Part shown: piece after piece, positions 44,832 to 56,190 of the stretch
Numbering within the stretch: position 1 is the first letter of the stretch
How the letters are laid out: each line of letters opens with the position of its first letter
Source: Brachionus manjavacas
Taxonomy: Eukaryota > Rotifera > Eurotatoria > Ploima > Brachionidae
Direction: 5' to 3'
Length of the DNA stretch: 64,000 nucleotides
Assembly (NCBI GenBank): GCA_019054805.1
Contig: JAHQIY010000007.1
Location: 5,957,501 to 6,021,500 of the forward strand
Position numbers and translations under genes: made by a program
Notes under the pieces: model-generated
The model's database searches: none
The model's input: the letters and a program-made list of their open reading frames with translations, nothing else
What the model was told of the DNA's origin: nothing

Positions 44832-46094
44832 CTAATAAATTGGTGAATTGGGCTCGAATTTTTTTCTTTTAAAGTTACCAGATTTTCTTAAACAACTCTT
44901 CATGAGACCCTTGTGCAGATACTCCTTGAAGTTATAGGTAAAAAGCATGTACAAAGCTGGATTGGTAACTGTGTTGGAATACGACAATGTGCTCACAATC
45001 ATATTTATGATTTGGATATTTTCGTAGGACGTTGTCGAAAACAAAACAAATGCTTGAAAAATCCAAAACGGAGACCACTGTAACAAAAACAAAAATATGA
45101 TTGCTAGAACCAAAACTATAGCTTTACGACGAACACTGTTCACAAATTTTCCACTTGATTTTATTGACACACTTCTTCCATTTTTGCAGTAGAAAATTTT
45201 TCTGCAACACATGATAATACAACATGGACCCGAGCTGGAACTCGTTGAGCTAATTTCATCTTTAAAATCTTTAAGTCCCATTTCTAGGCTCATATTCATG
45301 GCTGGCAATGACTTGGACAGCTTCAATTTTGATTCATCAATAACACTCTTGAACATGACAGGCCGATTTTTTAATCTCAATGCATGCCGCTTTTGTTCTC
45401 CAAATACTTCCCTTTTCTGGCTTGATTCATTGAATTTTCTCTTCCATCTGTTCAAAAAAAGCAGCAATTTAAGAGAACTGACAATAATTATAAAATAGGG
45501 AACTATGAATATAACGACCAGCTTGCTTATGAAAAATAATCTAATGGTCGAATCGCTCCACTCACTTTGGCAAACATTTTTTATTTTTTTTATACTAAAA
45601 ATTAGAGGAAACGACAAGGCAAATGAGAATAGCCAAATGGTTACACAGTACAAAATTATGACCAGCAGCTTGAACTTATTACTAAATGAATCCAGTATTT
45701 TTTTCTTGTCTGTCACATCGAGAAACCTCTCGACACTGAGCGCTGCTACAGTAAAAATGCCCACTATGACTCCATTGAATTCAGTGAATAAGAACAGTCT
45801 GCATCCGTACAGGCCAAGAGATTGGCGATAATTAAGAATTTGGCTGACAAAAAATGGAATTCCCAGTGAATAAGTCAGATCGGCAAAACCAAGGTTAATT
45901 ATTAAAATATTAATTGGGGTGTATGCTTTGGCAGTGAGGATGCTCGTGATTGATATGCTGTTAAAGGTTATAGCCAGAGTGAAGATTAGAATTAAAACAG
46001 CAGTGAATATGAACAAAGATTCGAATGCTGGTTGACTAGTGTATATTATTTCTTCGTCATTTTCAATGCTTGAGTTAAAATTTTCGACATTCAT
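44832..46094 (-). CDS. Class A (rhodopsin-like) G-protein-coupled receptor, peptide-receptor type
   Basis: Single-exon gene, 420 codons from the ATG at 46094. Seven membrane segments are visible: about 26-52, 60-83, 102-124, 141-166, 185-214, 323-352 and 362-387. Signatures: LGFADL in TM2 (the conserved Asp), Cys98 at the top of TM3 pairing with Cys175 in loop 2, SVERFLDV in place of DRY at the end of TM3, FLLQWSPFW in TM6 and NTVTNPALY (NPxxY) in TM7. The short N-terminus has a possible glycosylation site (NSS, 7-9). The third intracellular loop is long (about 215-322), Ser/Lys-rich, with a CC...CC cluster. The pattern suggests a neuropeptide receptor of the somatostatin/galanin/allatostatin kind; the ligand cannot be told. 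A plasma-membrane, G-protein-coupled role is inferred. Confidence 0.9.
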   Translation of the reverse strand: MNVENFNSSIENDEEIIYTSQPAFESLFIFTAVLILIFTLAITFNSISITSILTAKAYTPINILIINLGFADLTYSLGIPFFVSQILNYRQSLGLYGCRLFLFTEFNGVIVGIFTVAALSVERFLDVTDKKKILDSFSNKFKLLVIILYCVTIWLFSFALSFPLIFSIKKIKNVCQSEWSDSTIRLFFISKLVVIFIVPYFIIIVSSLKLLLFLNRWKRKFNESSQKREVFGEQKRHALRLKNRPVMFKSVIDESKLKLSKSLPAMNMSLEMGLKDFKDEISSTSSSSGPCCIIMCCRKIFYCKNGRSVSIKSSGKFVNSVRRKAIVLVLAIIFLFLLQWSPFWIFQAFVLFSTTSYENIQIINMIVSTLSYSNTVTNPALYMLFTYNFKEYLHKGLMKSCLRKSGNFKRKKFEPNSPIY

Positions 46095-47289
46095 TGTCTT
46101 TAAAATAGTTAATTAGTTCTGTTAATAAATGCCTGCTTCATTTTAATTAGAAAATGTCTAATCTAAATGAAGAAAAATTAAGAGATTAAAGATCTTTTTT
46201 TGTTTTTTAATTTTTCCAAAGGTGGCTTTAATCCTTGGGATAAATGGTAAATCTAATTAAATTCAAAACTTGTTCATTTAGTAGTTTTCGCACATGAATC
46301 CAAATCTAAATCTAAATTTCGCTCGATTTTAATCTCTTCTTTTATTTTTAAATCTTTTTGCCGTAAAAATGAAATAATGTTAAAAAAATTATTATTTTTT
46401 CTTTATTGTTAGACAAATTTTATAAATTTTTAATCATACAAAAGATTATTTTAATTAGATGTATATAAAATTTTAAAAAAAGTCAGATTATTTTTATTCC
46501 AGTATATTATTTTTTTATGTTAACTAATAAAAAGGGCTTGTTCTAATCAATGAGAAATCAAAATTATTTGATATCTAAAAAAAAAAAATATCTTAGAAAA
46601 ATTAAAGAGTCTCTTTAACCACCACGCACTCGACTATGGCCAATATGCATTCAATTTTGGTTTTTAAAAAAAAAAGCCTCATTCACTTGAAGACTCTACA
46701 AATTTTCAATAAAAAAAAAATTAAATTGATAATATCAATTCTGTTATAAAAATAAATTTAGAAAAAGAATGGAATTCTAAAAGAAAGAAAAAAAAGTAAT
46801 TTTTGTCTGACCATAATTTTTTGAATTTTATATTTAAATTTCTCAAACGGAAACTAAATTTTCTAGATGAAAAGTTTTTGTTCGTCCCCTGACTTTGCTT
46901 GTACCTAAAGCTCTATTGAGTCGTTTAAGCTGTCAATTAAACGCGATTTTACAAAAAGAAGATAGCTTAGCATATTAAAATTTTAAGATCGATTACGAGA
47001 TCTAGTCAAATACTATTAAACTAATCTGGACGAATTAATGCAGCTTTGTTAAAATTTATTAATATTTTTTAAAAATTAATGAATTTATAATAGTTGAGCG
47101 TAAATTGTAAAATTAAAATGGCAAATAATGTATTACCTCGTTCGATTATGCTGCACTACAAACTAATGCACGCTTTTGGACCAAGAACCAAAGCAAATCT
47201 CGCTCATGCTAAAACATTTTGATTTAGAACACATGGTCTAATAGTGTTATCACGGGCTTAGGGCCGCATTAAACTCTGAAATTTTTAAT
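46095..47289. other. Region upstream of the GPCR gene
   Basis: AT-rich, containing the GPCR promoter. At 47225-47280 a short plus-strand stretch (ATTATCACGGGCTTAGGGCC-like) matches, in opposite orientation, the LINE coding block at 48040-48085, so it is a LINE scrap. The GC-richer 47110-47220 before it is unassigned. Confidence 0.35.
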
Positions 47290-47293
47290 TTAA

Positions 47294-47455
47294 TGCGTCA
47301 TCAAGACGTGAGTTTAAGACAATATATAAAAGGAATTTTTTTACAATGCACTTAGTGCAGCACCAAGAATTAATATAATATTATATTAGAAAATTTAATT
47401 TTTTATCATTTCGATATTTTATTTTTTTGTTTTAAACTCAAATCTTGATGACGCA
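47294..47455. mobile_element. MITE with TTAA flanks and TGCGTCATCAAGA ends
   Basis: TTAA at 47290-47293 and 47456-47459. TGCGTCATCAAGACGTGAGT at the left, inverted TGCGTCATCAAGATTTGAGT at the right. TTAA duplication points to a piggyBac-mobilised MITE. It adjoins the TAA-repeat tail of the LINE at 47464-48196. Confidence 0.7.
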
Positions 47456-47463
47456 TTAATAAT

Positions 47464-48196
47464 AATAAGCTAAAGTAGACTAACTGCGGAGAAAGGCAAT
47501 AAGTAGCCTCGCTATGGTAGCTGTGTGGTTTTAACATAAAATCTTATATTGATAAAATTATGTAAATAGAAAAAATTAATTAGATTCAAATATTTATCAA
47601 ATTTGTTTTTAAATTCATTTTTGGATTTTGCATTAACACCTTCAACTGGCAATTTGTTCCACTCTTTTACCACTCGATTTGTCATAAAGCTATCTCTATT
47701 TTTAATTCTTGTCAATTGTTTAGTAAATCTTCTTGGATGTCCAGCTGGAACATTAAATGAGAGTGCATGACTTTTAATGTGCAGATTCTGTAACTTAACT
47801 TGACTTAGACCGTTCATTATCTTGAAGGTCTCGATTTAGTCTCCACGTTCACCTTTTGCTTAAGTGTCGTTAGTCCCAATCTTGTGAGTCTTTCTTCATA
47901 TTCTATATTTTTTAAACTCAATACTAATTTTGAACCTCTTCTTTGTACTTGTTCCAGAATGTTTGAGTCCCTTTTGGTATAGGGGCTCCAGCTGATGCTG
48001 CATACTCTAGATGTGGTCTAACAAACGAAATTAAGAATTTGAGTTTGATGCGGCCCTGAACCCGTGATAATACTGTTTGACCAATTTTATTGACAGAATG
48101 TTTAAAAGAGGGTAAAAGATGGAAGAAATAATTAAGAAAAGTCTCATTGAGCATCACCATATTAAAAATTTTAAAGTAAGGAACAAAAAATGACAT
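47464..48196 (-). mobile_element. CR1/jockey-like LINE 3' end
   Basis: The minus strand encodes VNKIGQTVLSRVQGRIKLKF, FVRPHLEYA, and, in a second frame, SPYTKRDSNILEQVQRR...RLTRLGLTTLK. In a third frame (ORF 47512-47817) it encodes MNGLSQVKLQNLHIK...LTRIKNRDSFMTNRVVKEWN KLP. The order is that of the thumb and C-terminus of CR1/jockey polymerases, broken by two or more frameshifts. The 3' UTR ends in a TAA microsatellite at 47456-47472. Dead and 5'-truncated. Confidence 0.8.
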
Positions 48197-48870
48197 AAAA
48201 TCGAAAGGTAAAAATATCTAACAACTAAAATTTCGAAAGAAAAGTAATCATGCTTATTTATCAACCGGAGCTATTTTATCTAGTAAAAGTCTTAAAATAA
48301 GAAGAAAAAAAAAATTAAGCTATTAGTCAACCAATACAATATTATAAAATTAATTATATTTCATTAATTGCAAAATAATGGTTTATATTTTTTTATTTTT
48401 TTCAATAAAAATTTCTTTCGAAGTTTTTTTTCGATATTACTAAAAATTGAAAAATTTGATATAATTTATTTCAATATTTTACCTTTCAATATTATGTTAG
48501 TTCCCCATAAAAAATATTTGGATCTATTTGTTGAAAAATCTGTTTACACTGAAATGGAAAATGGAGATAAAGTCAGAACCAACTTTGTTTAAAGATAAGT
48601 TTGCAACTTCTCTATCTAGTCATAAAGTACAGAAAAGGGTAAACAAATTATCGATTCCGTCGATAGAAAGGAGAATTTTTGAGACGATTTTATGTATAAA
48701 AAGCTTGCGAAAAAATTATTCAATAAAATGAGACTTTAGGAAAAAATTTGGAAAAAAAAGAGAATTTTCCAATATTTATTATTAAACGATATTTTCTTGT
48801 AAGTTTAAAAAAAATTTCAACAAAACTATTTTTTTTGATTTATTTTGAGAATATTTTGATAATTAACTTC
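48197..48870. other. AT-rich stretch with short ORFs
   Basis: Two overlapping plus-strand ORFs (48368-48592, 48528-48731) contain KVQKRVNKLSIPSIERRIFE and similar, without a recognised family. No evidence that either is expressed. Confidence 0.3.
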
Positions 48871-49400
48871 CAGTGCTGATTTAATACAAGGGTTTTGCTA
48901 ATTTTACGTAATTTTTCGAAAAATTACATATCAAAGAAATAGTTATATTACGAAAAATTTCGAAAAATTACGTAAAAACAATAAAATGCAATTTTTTTGG
49001 GCATTTTAAACTGGGTCCTACTAAAATACTGACCCCCAATTTTTTAAAAATTTTCTGACCCCCATTTATTTTGCAAAGCAAAAATATTTTTAAAAGTTTT
49101 AATTTATCATTTAGTTTGAATTTTTCTCTATTTTTTGAAAATTAAACTAGTTTGTCTCCAAAATTTTTATTTCTTGTGAAAATCGAATATTTTTATACTT
49201 TTAAAAACCTGACCCCCTACTGACCTCCAATTTTATACGACTGACCCATAACTGACCCCCATTTTTCTTGAAGAGAATTTAACGAGCTTTCTAAAAATGA
49301 GACTAGTTTTTCTCCGGGATGTATAGTTTTCGAGAATTTCAAAAGATTTCATAATAATTGAGAAAAATTCAATTTATAATTGTAATATTTGATATTTTTT

Positions 49401-50111
49401 GTTTTATTAATTTAGTTTTTATAATTTTTTAATAAAAGTTACAATTAATTTTAACAACAATTAATTTAATAAAAAAATAAAGTCTTTGTCTTAAATTTTT
49501 AACCATGTAAAAATAAAAATATAAACTTAAATGAGGCGAAATTTTTTATTTTTTCTATGGCAATCTTTTGCCTCTTTTTTCTGATTTTCGTAAAGGCAAG
49601 TTACATTTCTTTTTATTTTAATTTGATCTTTTGGTGGTGGAATCATTTTTAAAAATTTTCTAAATTTTAAAAATTTTAAAACTAAAATAAACTATATTTA
49701 TTAATGCAATTTTCAAATAAAAGAATATAAAAAAAATTTCATTTTTATTTTTTTTAATAAAATTTCTTAATTATCCCAAAAATGAATAAAAATATTGGCT
49801 CTAATGATTCACAGATTAGAAAAAATTTTGAAAAGAATTTTATGACATTTATTATCCAAGGAAACTCTTAAAAAAACTCTAAAGATCAAATTAAAATAAA
49901 AAGAAATGTAACTTGCCTTTACGAAAATCAGAAAAAAGAGGCAAAAGATTGCAATAGAAAAAATAAAAAATTTCGCCTCATTTAAGTTTATATTTTTATT
50001 TTTACATGGTTAAAAATTTTAGACAAAGACTTTATTTTTTTATTAAATTAATTGTTATTAAAATTAATTGTAACTTTTATTAAAAAATTATAAAAACTAA
50101 ATTAATAAAAC
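49401..50111. repeat. Long inverted repeat, 231-bp arms
   Basis: Arms 49401-49631 and 49881-50111 have equal length. By eye they differ at only a few positions (for example TAACAACA against TAATAACA), with a 249-bp spacer. A transcript through it would form a hairpin of more than 200 bp. Confidence 0.85.
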
Positions 50112-50119
50112 CCTTTAAA

Positions 50120-50400
50120 CTTTTTTCATTAAATTAAACAAATTAAAAAGACTGAGAAAAAAAATTTACCGATTTTTACGTAAATTTAGATAATTTCACG
50201 AATTTTTTATTTCATTAAACCAATTATTAAAAATTAAGCATTAAAAACAATTGAACTTTATTTTTTTGATAAATTTTCACAAAAATTTTATAAATTTTAC
50301 TGAATTTTACCTTTTAAAAATTCGTAAAACCATGTAAATTTACGTAAAAATCGGTTAATCTTTCTCAGTTTTTTTAATTTGTTTAATTTATTGAAAAAAG
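50120..50400. repeat. Nested fold-back, about 67-bp arms
   Basis: Arms 50120-50188 and 50334-50400, both reading CTTTTTTCAWTAAATTAAAC inward to ACCGATTTTTACGTAAATTT, with small differences. It sits inside the element 48871-50504. Confidence 0.75.
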
Positions 50401-50504
50401 TATAATAAAGCCTAAAAATGATATTATTTTGGTTTTTTTTACTTAATTTACATTAATTGCGTAATCGAAAAATTACCAAAAACCCTAGTTTCAAATCAGC
50501 ACTG

Positions 50505-53500
50505 TTATTTATTTATTTATTTGTATATCTGAATCGAGCTAAAGCTCCTTCAGATTAAATAAAAAATTAAAATTAAAATAAAGTTAAATGAATAAAATAA
50601 AAAATTAAAAACTAAAAAGTAATGTAAAATAAATTCAAGAAATATAAATATGAAAAAAATTTGTGAGAGCTAAATTCGATACGTGTTTGCAAAATTGAAA
50701 CTTAAGGAAAGCAAGACAAAAAAAAAAGAAAAGATTAAAAGTAAAACCAAATAAGACAAAATTAATGCAATAGAATTTTTTTTTTTCCTTTTTAAATCTC
50801 CTTTAAAATGTTATTTTTTTAATTTCAATAATTATTATTTCAAATTGTTCTTTATCTTTTTTTTTTTTTTTAAACTCAAATAGACACCAACCGATTCAAG
50901 CCGACTCAAGCCAAACTAATAGAAGGAATCAGCAGTTCAACAGCACTGTTGATTCCTTTTCATATATAAAATATAAAACTCAGAAGGTAAAAATTTTATT
51001 TAATTAGTATGGATGAGATTGTAATTAAGCCTTCAAAGGTTGCTACTAATAACTAATCACCTGGTTAATTAAAAAACTAACCAGGTGATACATTCTATAT
51101 AGAGGATTATTTTATTTTTTATCCTTGCTCTAGAAATCTCATTAACACTTTCTTTTGTAATAAAAATTAATCTGAAAAATTGAATTATTCTTGTTTAAAA
51201 AAAATGCCATTAATTTTAACTACAAAAAATAAATCTTCATTTAGATGTAAAAACTTTATAAATAAGATATTGGCCTTAAAAGATATATTACTATCAATGA
51301 AATTTTAAATTGATTTAAAAAAATAAAAAATTTGCTAATAAACATTTAATTCAGAAACTAAACTTTAAAGGGAAAAACGAAAAATTGCTGGTCTCTAAAT
51401 CAAAATTTAAAATGAATCAAAAATTTCTAATTTCAAAATAAAAAATTTAAATTTATTTTTTTACAATTAAAAATATTAACAAAAAATTCATTTTTAAATT
51501 CTTCAAAAGCAGCTTTTTAATTAAGCTTAATACTTAATTTTTTTAGTGAAATAAAGCTTCTTCAAAAAAGGAGATTTTTTGAACTAGAAAAAGGAGATTT
51601 AGAGATTTAATGATGATTAAATGTAAAAATAAAAAAAAATTGACAATTTTCAGCAAACTATTATGTTATACATCGAAATTTACACAAACCTTTTTCGGAT
51701 TTAAAGGCTTACCATCATAAAATATCTAAGCTTCTAAGACTTTTTAATTCAAAGTATGTGTAAAATTTTTAAACTAGAAAATTCTAAAAATGGCTTAATT
51801 GAATTTTAAAGTTTTAATATTGTTGTTGTTTTAATTAGTTATTATAACAAATTTTATATTTAAGAGGTAATTTTTAAAATTTGATTTATGAGAATTTTAA
51901 AGTTCGAAAAAAAAACACCAAATTTAGAGAAAATATATAAGTTTTTTTATCAATATTAAAGCAGAATAATTTAACAAAAATAAATATTGATTTTAGTATT
52001 ATAAAAATTGTCCTACCTTGAAATTATTTTGATTATATACTTTATATGGATATAATTACAAGTTAAATTAATCTTATTTTAAAATGCTTTGCTATTTTAA
52101 TATAAAAATATTTTTCCTAATTTATTCACAAATTTATTTTTAAATAAAAACAAAATTTCTTAGTTTTATTAAAAAATTGCTAAAATGAATAGTCAACAAA
52201 AAAAGCATAAAATTATTTTATTCAATGTCATTATTAATTAATATTCAAAAAATAAGCCAAATAATCAAAATCAGTTGAGGCTTCTTATTTTGCTGAATTA
52301 TTTTAATGAAAATTTATTTTAATCCTTTAGTTAAAAACATTTAATATTAAAAAAATCTGAAATGTTGATTAAAATGTTTTACAAATCTTATAAAATTAAC
52401 CTTTTTATTTGATCAGATTATGACTAGTATTTTAAAGTAAAGACATTTTTAAGCTAAATCAGAAAAAATTATGATTTATTATTTTCATTTTTACTTCAAT
52501 TAAGTTGGCCATTTTTCTCGACTTTTAATTTTCAAACTGTGAAGTTCACAACCAAAAATGCAGTTTAAATAACATTAAATGATTAATTGATTTAAATAAT
52601 TGACTAAACGTCAACATCTTTCAATAATCTTTGTTTCATTTTGATTAATCTATTTAAAAAATAAAATATTATTTGTATCATTTTTGAAATTTAAAAATTA
52701 AGTTTTATAAAAAATTCAAAGCTTGTACTCAATTTGCTACACCTTATCCAGTACTCAACTTCACAAAGCTTTTTTCCAGAATCAGCCTTGTTATAAGACT
52801 TTTTAATGATCTAAATTTTAGGTATTTGATACCAAACCTAAAAAATTCAAATGAAAATTTTTTACGAATTTTCAGTCACTGATATCTTAGGAAATAAATA
52901 AAGCGGATTAAAATTAGTTTCATTAGAAAATTGGAATTTATTAATGAATTTCTTGTTTCTAATTAAAATCTTAAACCAAGAAAATCTTTTATAAGATAGC
53001 TGAATTTCCTAGTATGAATATTAAGGAAATAAAATTTTTAGCTAATTAATTAATTCAATAACGAATTAGTAGAACATATTCAGACAGAATTAAAACATTT
53101 AGTTTTTACACGTCGAAAATTTAGAGAGATCATTTGAAAAATCATTTGAACACAGTTTTGTTTAAATAAGACTTTATTTTTTTTTAACTGCTGACTTTGC
53201 CAATTAATCAAATAAAAAAAACGAGGGAAAATTCTTAATTTTTTTGAAATCGGCATGACAAACTAAAAAAAAATTCATATAATATTACTTTATTAAAAGA
53301 TAGTAAAATAACATTGAAAAAGCCAACTAATCAGTCAAAATAAATAAAAAAAAATCATTGAGATTTTTCAAATTATATGAATACTTTTAATTTAAATTTA
53401 TCATTTTTAAGTAAATTTAGTGGCTTGTATTTTTTTCTCACTTATCTGACTTCACCCTTAAAAATTTACTTGTATCTATATTAAATACATTTTTATGCTT

Positions 53501-53660
53501 AAACTATTTTATTTAGATAACAATATGTTTTATAAATAAATAATTTTTGAATGTAAAAATATTTTTTTTCAGTCTGATAAAAAATTTAAAACGAAGTCCA
53601 AAATACTCGACGCCCTTTTCTTTCTTTTCGGTCCTTATCTTTATTTAGCAATTACTTGAG
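50505..53660. other. Long AT-rich gene-free region
   Basis: Only an inverted SINE-like tail (50510-50575, AGCTAAAGCTCCTTCAGA) and, at 50880-51090, a slightly GC-richer stretch with ACCAACCGATTCAAGCCGAC and a CACCTGGTTA/TAACCAGGTG hairpin (51058-51088) stand out. From 51100 to 53650 there is no coding potential and no repeat I could pair. Confidence 0.45.
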
Positions 53661-54037
53661 TATTGTTGGGATCCGTACAAGCGGACACATAACCGGGCAA
53701 AATTTTCAGAATCCGTGACCGTGTCCGCATTGGCCGGACAACCTTTAAGCGGGTGGTCACTAAATTTTTGTAAAATTTTGAAAAATAAAAAAAAAATTTA
53801 AAAACTTTTTAATTAAAATAAATAAAAAAATTTTTTTTATTTTTTTTATCATTTTAATTAGTTTTTTTATAGAAATTAAAAATATTGTTTCGAAAAAATT
53901 TCAATTTAAGTGGCTAACCGCCAAAAATTTGGCCGTATATTTTGGACCGTTTATTTGACCGCCTAGCTGACCGGCCAAATGACCGCAAAAAACCGTCAGT
54001 GTATTTGACCGGTTTGCCTTGACCGTATCCATCACTA
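53661..54037. mobile_element. hAT-like non-autonomous element, copy 2
   Basis: Shorter relative of 23077-23561: TATTGTTGGGATCCGTACAA at the left, GACCGTATCCATCACTA at the right, with the same GGCCGG/GACCG motif set. The flanks share TTGAG (53656-53660 and 54041-54045). An internal part present in copy 1 (about 23165-23240) is missing here. Confidence 0.65.
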
Positions 54038-54733
54038 GTATTGAGTGCCTTTTATCTCCATTCTTTCAATAAAACTAATGATGCCAAATCAATCATTTTA
54101 AAATTTGGTGAAAAAATCTATAAAAGATTGAATACAAAATATTTTTTTTTCTCACGTAAAATCAAATAAAAACTTGAAAAAAAAATACTTTTCAATTTTT
54201 CTATTTTTGAAATAAGAAAAAATTTCACTATTGAATTAATTTTAAATTTTCATCAAAAAAAAAAAACGATGGTATTTTTTCTTTATTTTTTTTAGCCAAA
54301 ATTCGTACTCTAATATTAGTTTTTAATTTTTATTTATTTATTTGTAACAATAATAGTTATTAATAAAACATGTTTAACATATTCCAGTAAAATAAGCATT
54401 AAAGCCCCGGCATTAAATTTAATTTTTATCTTGAATATCATATAATTTTCTTAAGACATGGTTTTAGAAATTACAGAAGCTCTCTTTAAAATGTCTTTTT
54501 TTCCAGGGATTTTATCTAGAAAAACAAAATTTTTTTAATTGAAGTTATTAAAACCTAAATTTTCTCTTTAAATCAAAACTCATTTAAAACTTTTGTAAAT
54601 TTATATTAAATTTTTGTTTATTATAGTAATAGTAATTAAAACTGCGGTTAAAGCTCTACTAATACAATGGATAAAGTTAAGCTGAAAAACAAAATTTTAG
54701 TGGTAAAATTGGAAAATTACTGAAAAATTTGAA
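54038..54733. other. AT-rich stretch
   Basis: No gene or repeat recognised between the hAT-like copy and the fold-back at 54734. Confidence 0.4.
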
Positions 54734-55107
54734 TTTACATTAATTAAAAATATGACAGAAAATAACATATTATTTCATTAAATTGCGTAATTTTACGTAA
54801 AATTGAGTAAAAAAAGGAATAAATTGCAATTATTTTTTTTAAATTGTTTTATATAATTCAAATTCTTCACTAATTTTTTATTTTTTTCCTCTAAAATTCA
54901 TTTTTTTTAGCCGTAAGCGTTTTCGGCCACAATTACTTAAAAAAGAATTTTAGAGGAAAAAAATGAAAAATTAGTGAAGAATTTGAATTAAATAAATAAT
55001 TAAAAAAAAGATTGCAATTTATTCCTTTTTTTACTCAATTTTACGTAAAATTACGCAATTTAATCAAATAATATGTTATTTTCTGTCATATTTTTAATTA
55101 ATGTAAA
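54734..55107. mobile_element. Fold-back (snap-back) element, about 165-bp arms
   Basis: Left arm 54734-54899, right arm 54945-55107. They run from TTTACATTAATTAAAAATAT at the outside to CCTCTAAAATTC at the inside. The loop of about 45 bp contains GCCGTAAGCGTTTTCGGC, itself a small hairpin and the only GC-rich spot. No coding sequence. Confidence 0.8.
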
Positions 55108-55689
55108 TATAAGTAAAGTACCTGTTACTATGATCTACGATCCTCAATCTTGATGTTTAAATTATATTAAATTAATATAAAGTGTAATCGTTATTGCATG
55201 ACCATTGTCTACAATCTTTCTTACTTTTGATATTTTATTATCTTGATTTGTGATTGATGTTTTTTAATTATTTCTTTACTATAAAAATGTAATACTTTAA
55301 TTCATTTATTCGTCTTCTCTAATATTTCAACATCAATATTAAACGTTTGCCTAGGCCTTTTGTCGTATTTGTCATAAGTGTTATTTTATCATTTAATAAA
55401 ATAGAATTTTAAAAAACAAATAAACTGACTTTTATTAAATTAACCTTATCCGAGGGTTAACAAAGCTATATTTTTTTGCCAAAAGATGATTTTAAAAATA
55501 ACACTTTATGCAATTAAAAATGATTCGAAAAGAGTAACAATAAATTTTTTGTATTAATAAATAAACAATTAAAAACAATTTTATTTTTATAATTTAAATT
55601 TAAAAAAAGATTTTTATTTCAAATTTATGAGTTTGGCCAGTCTCAATCATTTTTTACAATCTTAATTACCTGTTTTAACCGTTTTTATA
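55108..55689. other. AT-rich stretch
   Basis: No gene recognised. Confidence 0.4.
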
Positions 55690-55848
55690 TTTCATGCATT
55701 TTTCTTTCGTAAAGAGTTTTCGGAATTCATTAATTTTTGCAGAAACTTCAGACCCGTTTTTACAGCCCGATTTTCTTATAAAGACTTTCATCTCATTCCA
55801 AAGCATTTCAATATGGTTCAGATCGGGTGAACGAGGAGGAGATAACTG
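55690..55848 (-). pseudogene. Tc1/mariner transposase C-terminal remnant
   Basis: The minus strand reads LSPPRSPDLNHIEMLWNEMK, then VFIRKSGCKNGSEVSAKINEF RKLFTKEK. This is the conserved block just after the final catalytic residue of Tc1/mariner transposases (SPDLNPIE..W..MK). About 50 residues are open; upstream sequence is not recognisable. A relative with stops is at 34335-34425. Confidence 0.75.
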
Positions 55849-55934
55849 AAAAAATCAGCTTAAAAAAAATGAATTGATTTTTAAATTACTTATTATTTTC
55901 AAAATAAAAGTTTAAAAATAAAATTTAATAATAA

Positions 55935-56040
55935 ATTTAATTTTATGTGTTTTAATTACAAAATTTATCCAATGTTGAAAAAACATTGAAAAATTTTTTC
56001 AAAAAAAAAAAAATTTTATGTTAAAATTGCAAGCATTTTC
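55935..56040 (+). repeat. Dispersed repeat with CAATGTTGAAAAAACATTG, copy C
   Basis: Third copy of the family at 37690 and 38975: TTTATGTGTTTTAATTACAA, hairpin, then TTAAAATTGCAAGCA. Confidence 0.6.
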
Positions 56041-56137
56041 ATATCTAAAGTTAAATTCTTTGGCGAAAAAGAATGAATGTAATTTTTATTAGGAAATTTG
56101 AAAAAAAAATTGAAAATTCTTTTTTAATTTTTAAACA

Positions 56138-56190
56138 ATTCATTTATTTATTTTTTACTGAGCAAATGCTCCTTATTATTAAATAATTAA
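56138..56190 (-). repeat. SINE/LINE-tail-like short repeat
   Basis: TTTATTTATTTTTTACTGAG then CAAATGCTCCTTATTATTAA, the inverse of the 34478-34530 unit. It is followed at 56230-56280 by GTCGGTTAGGTGAACCATAT, which also occurs near 38265-38290. Confidence 0.4.

Larger units (their letters stand above)
48871..50504. mobile_element. 1.6-kb TIR element with nested long inverted repeats
   Basis: The ends CAGTGCTGATTTAATACAAG (48871) and inverted CAGTGCTGATTTGAAACTAG (50504) both continue into GGGTTTT and AATTTT.CG, giving TIRs of about 39 bp. CAGTGCTG is a hAT-like start, but the flanking 8-mers agree poorly. No transposase inside. Two further palindromes lie within (49401-50111 and 50120-50400). 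The element's middle also has repeated CTGACCCCC motifs (49020-49265). Confidence 0.65.

Noticed and set aside
45211-45831. Plus-strand ORFs over the GPCR
   Set aside because: Antisense shadows of a well-supported receptor gene.
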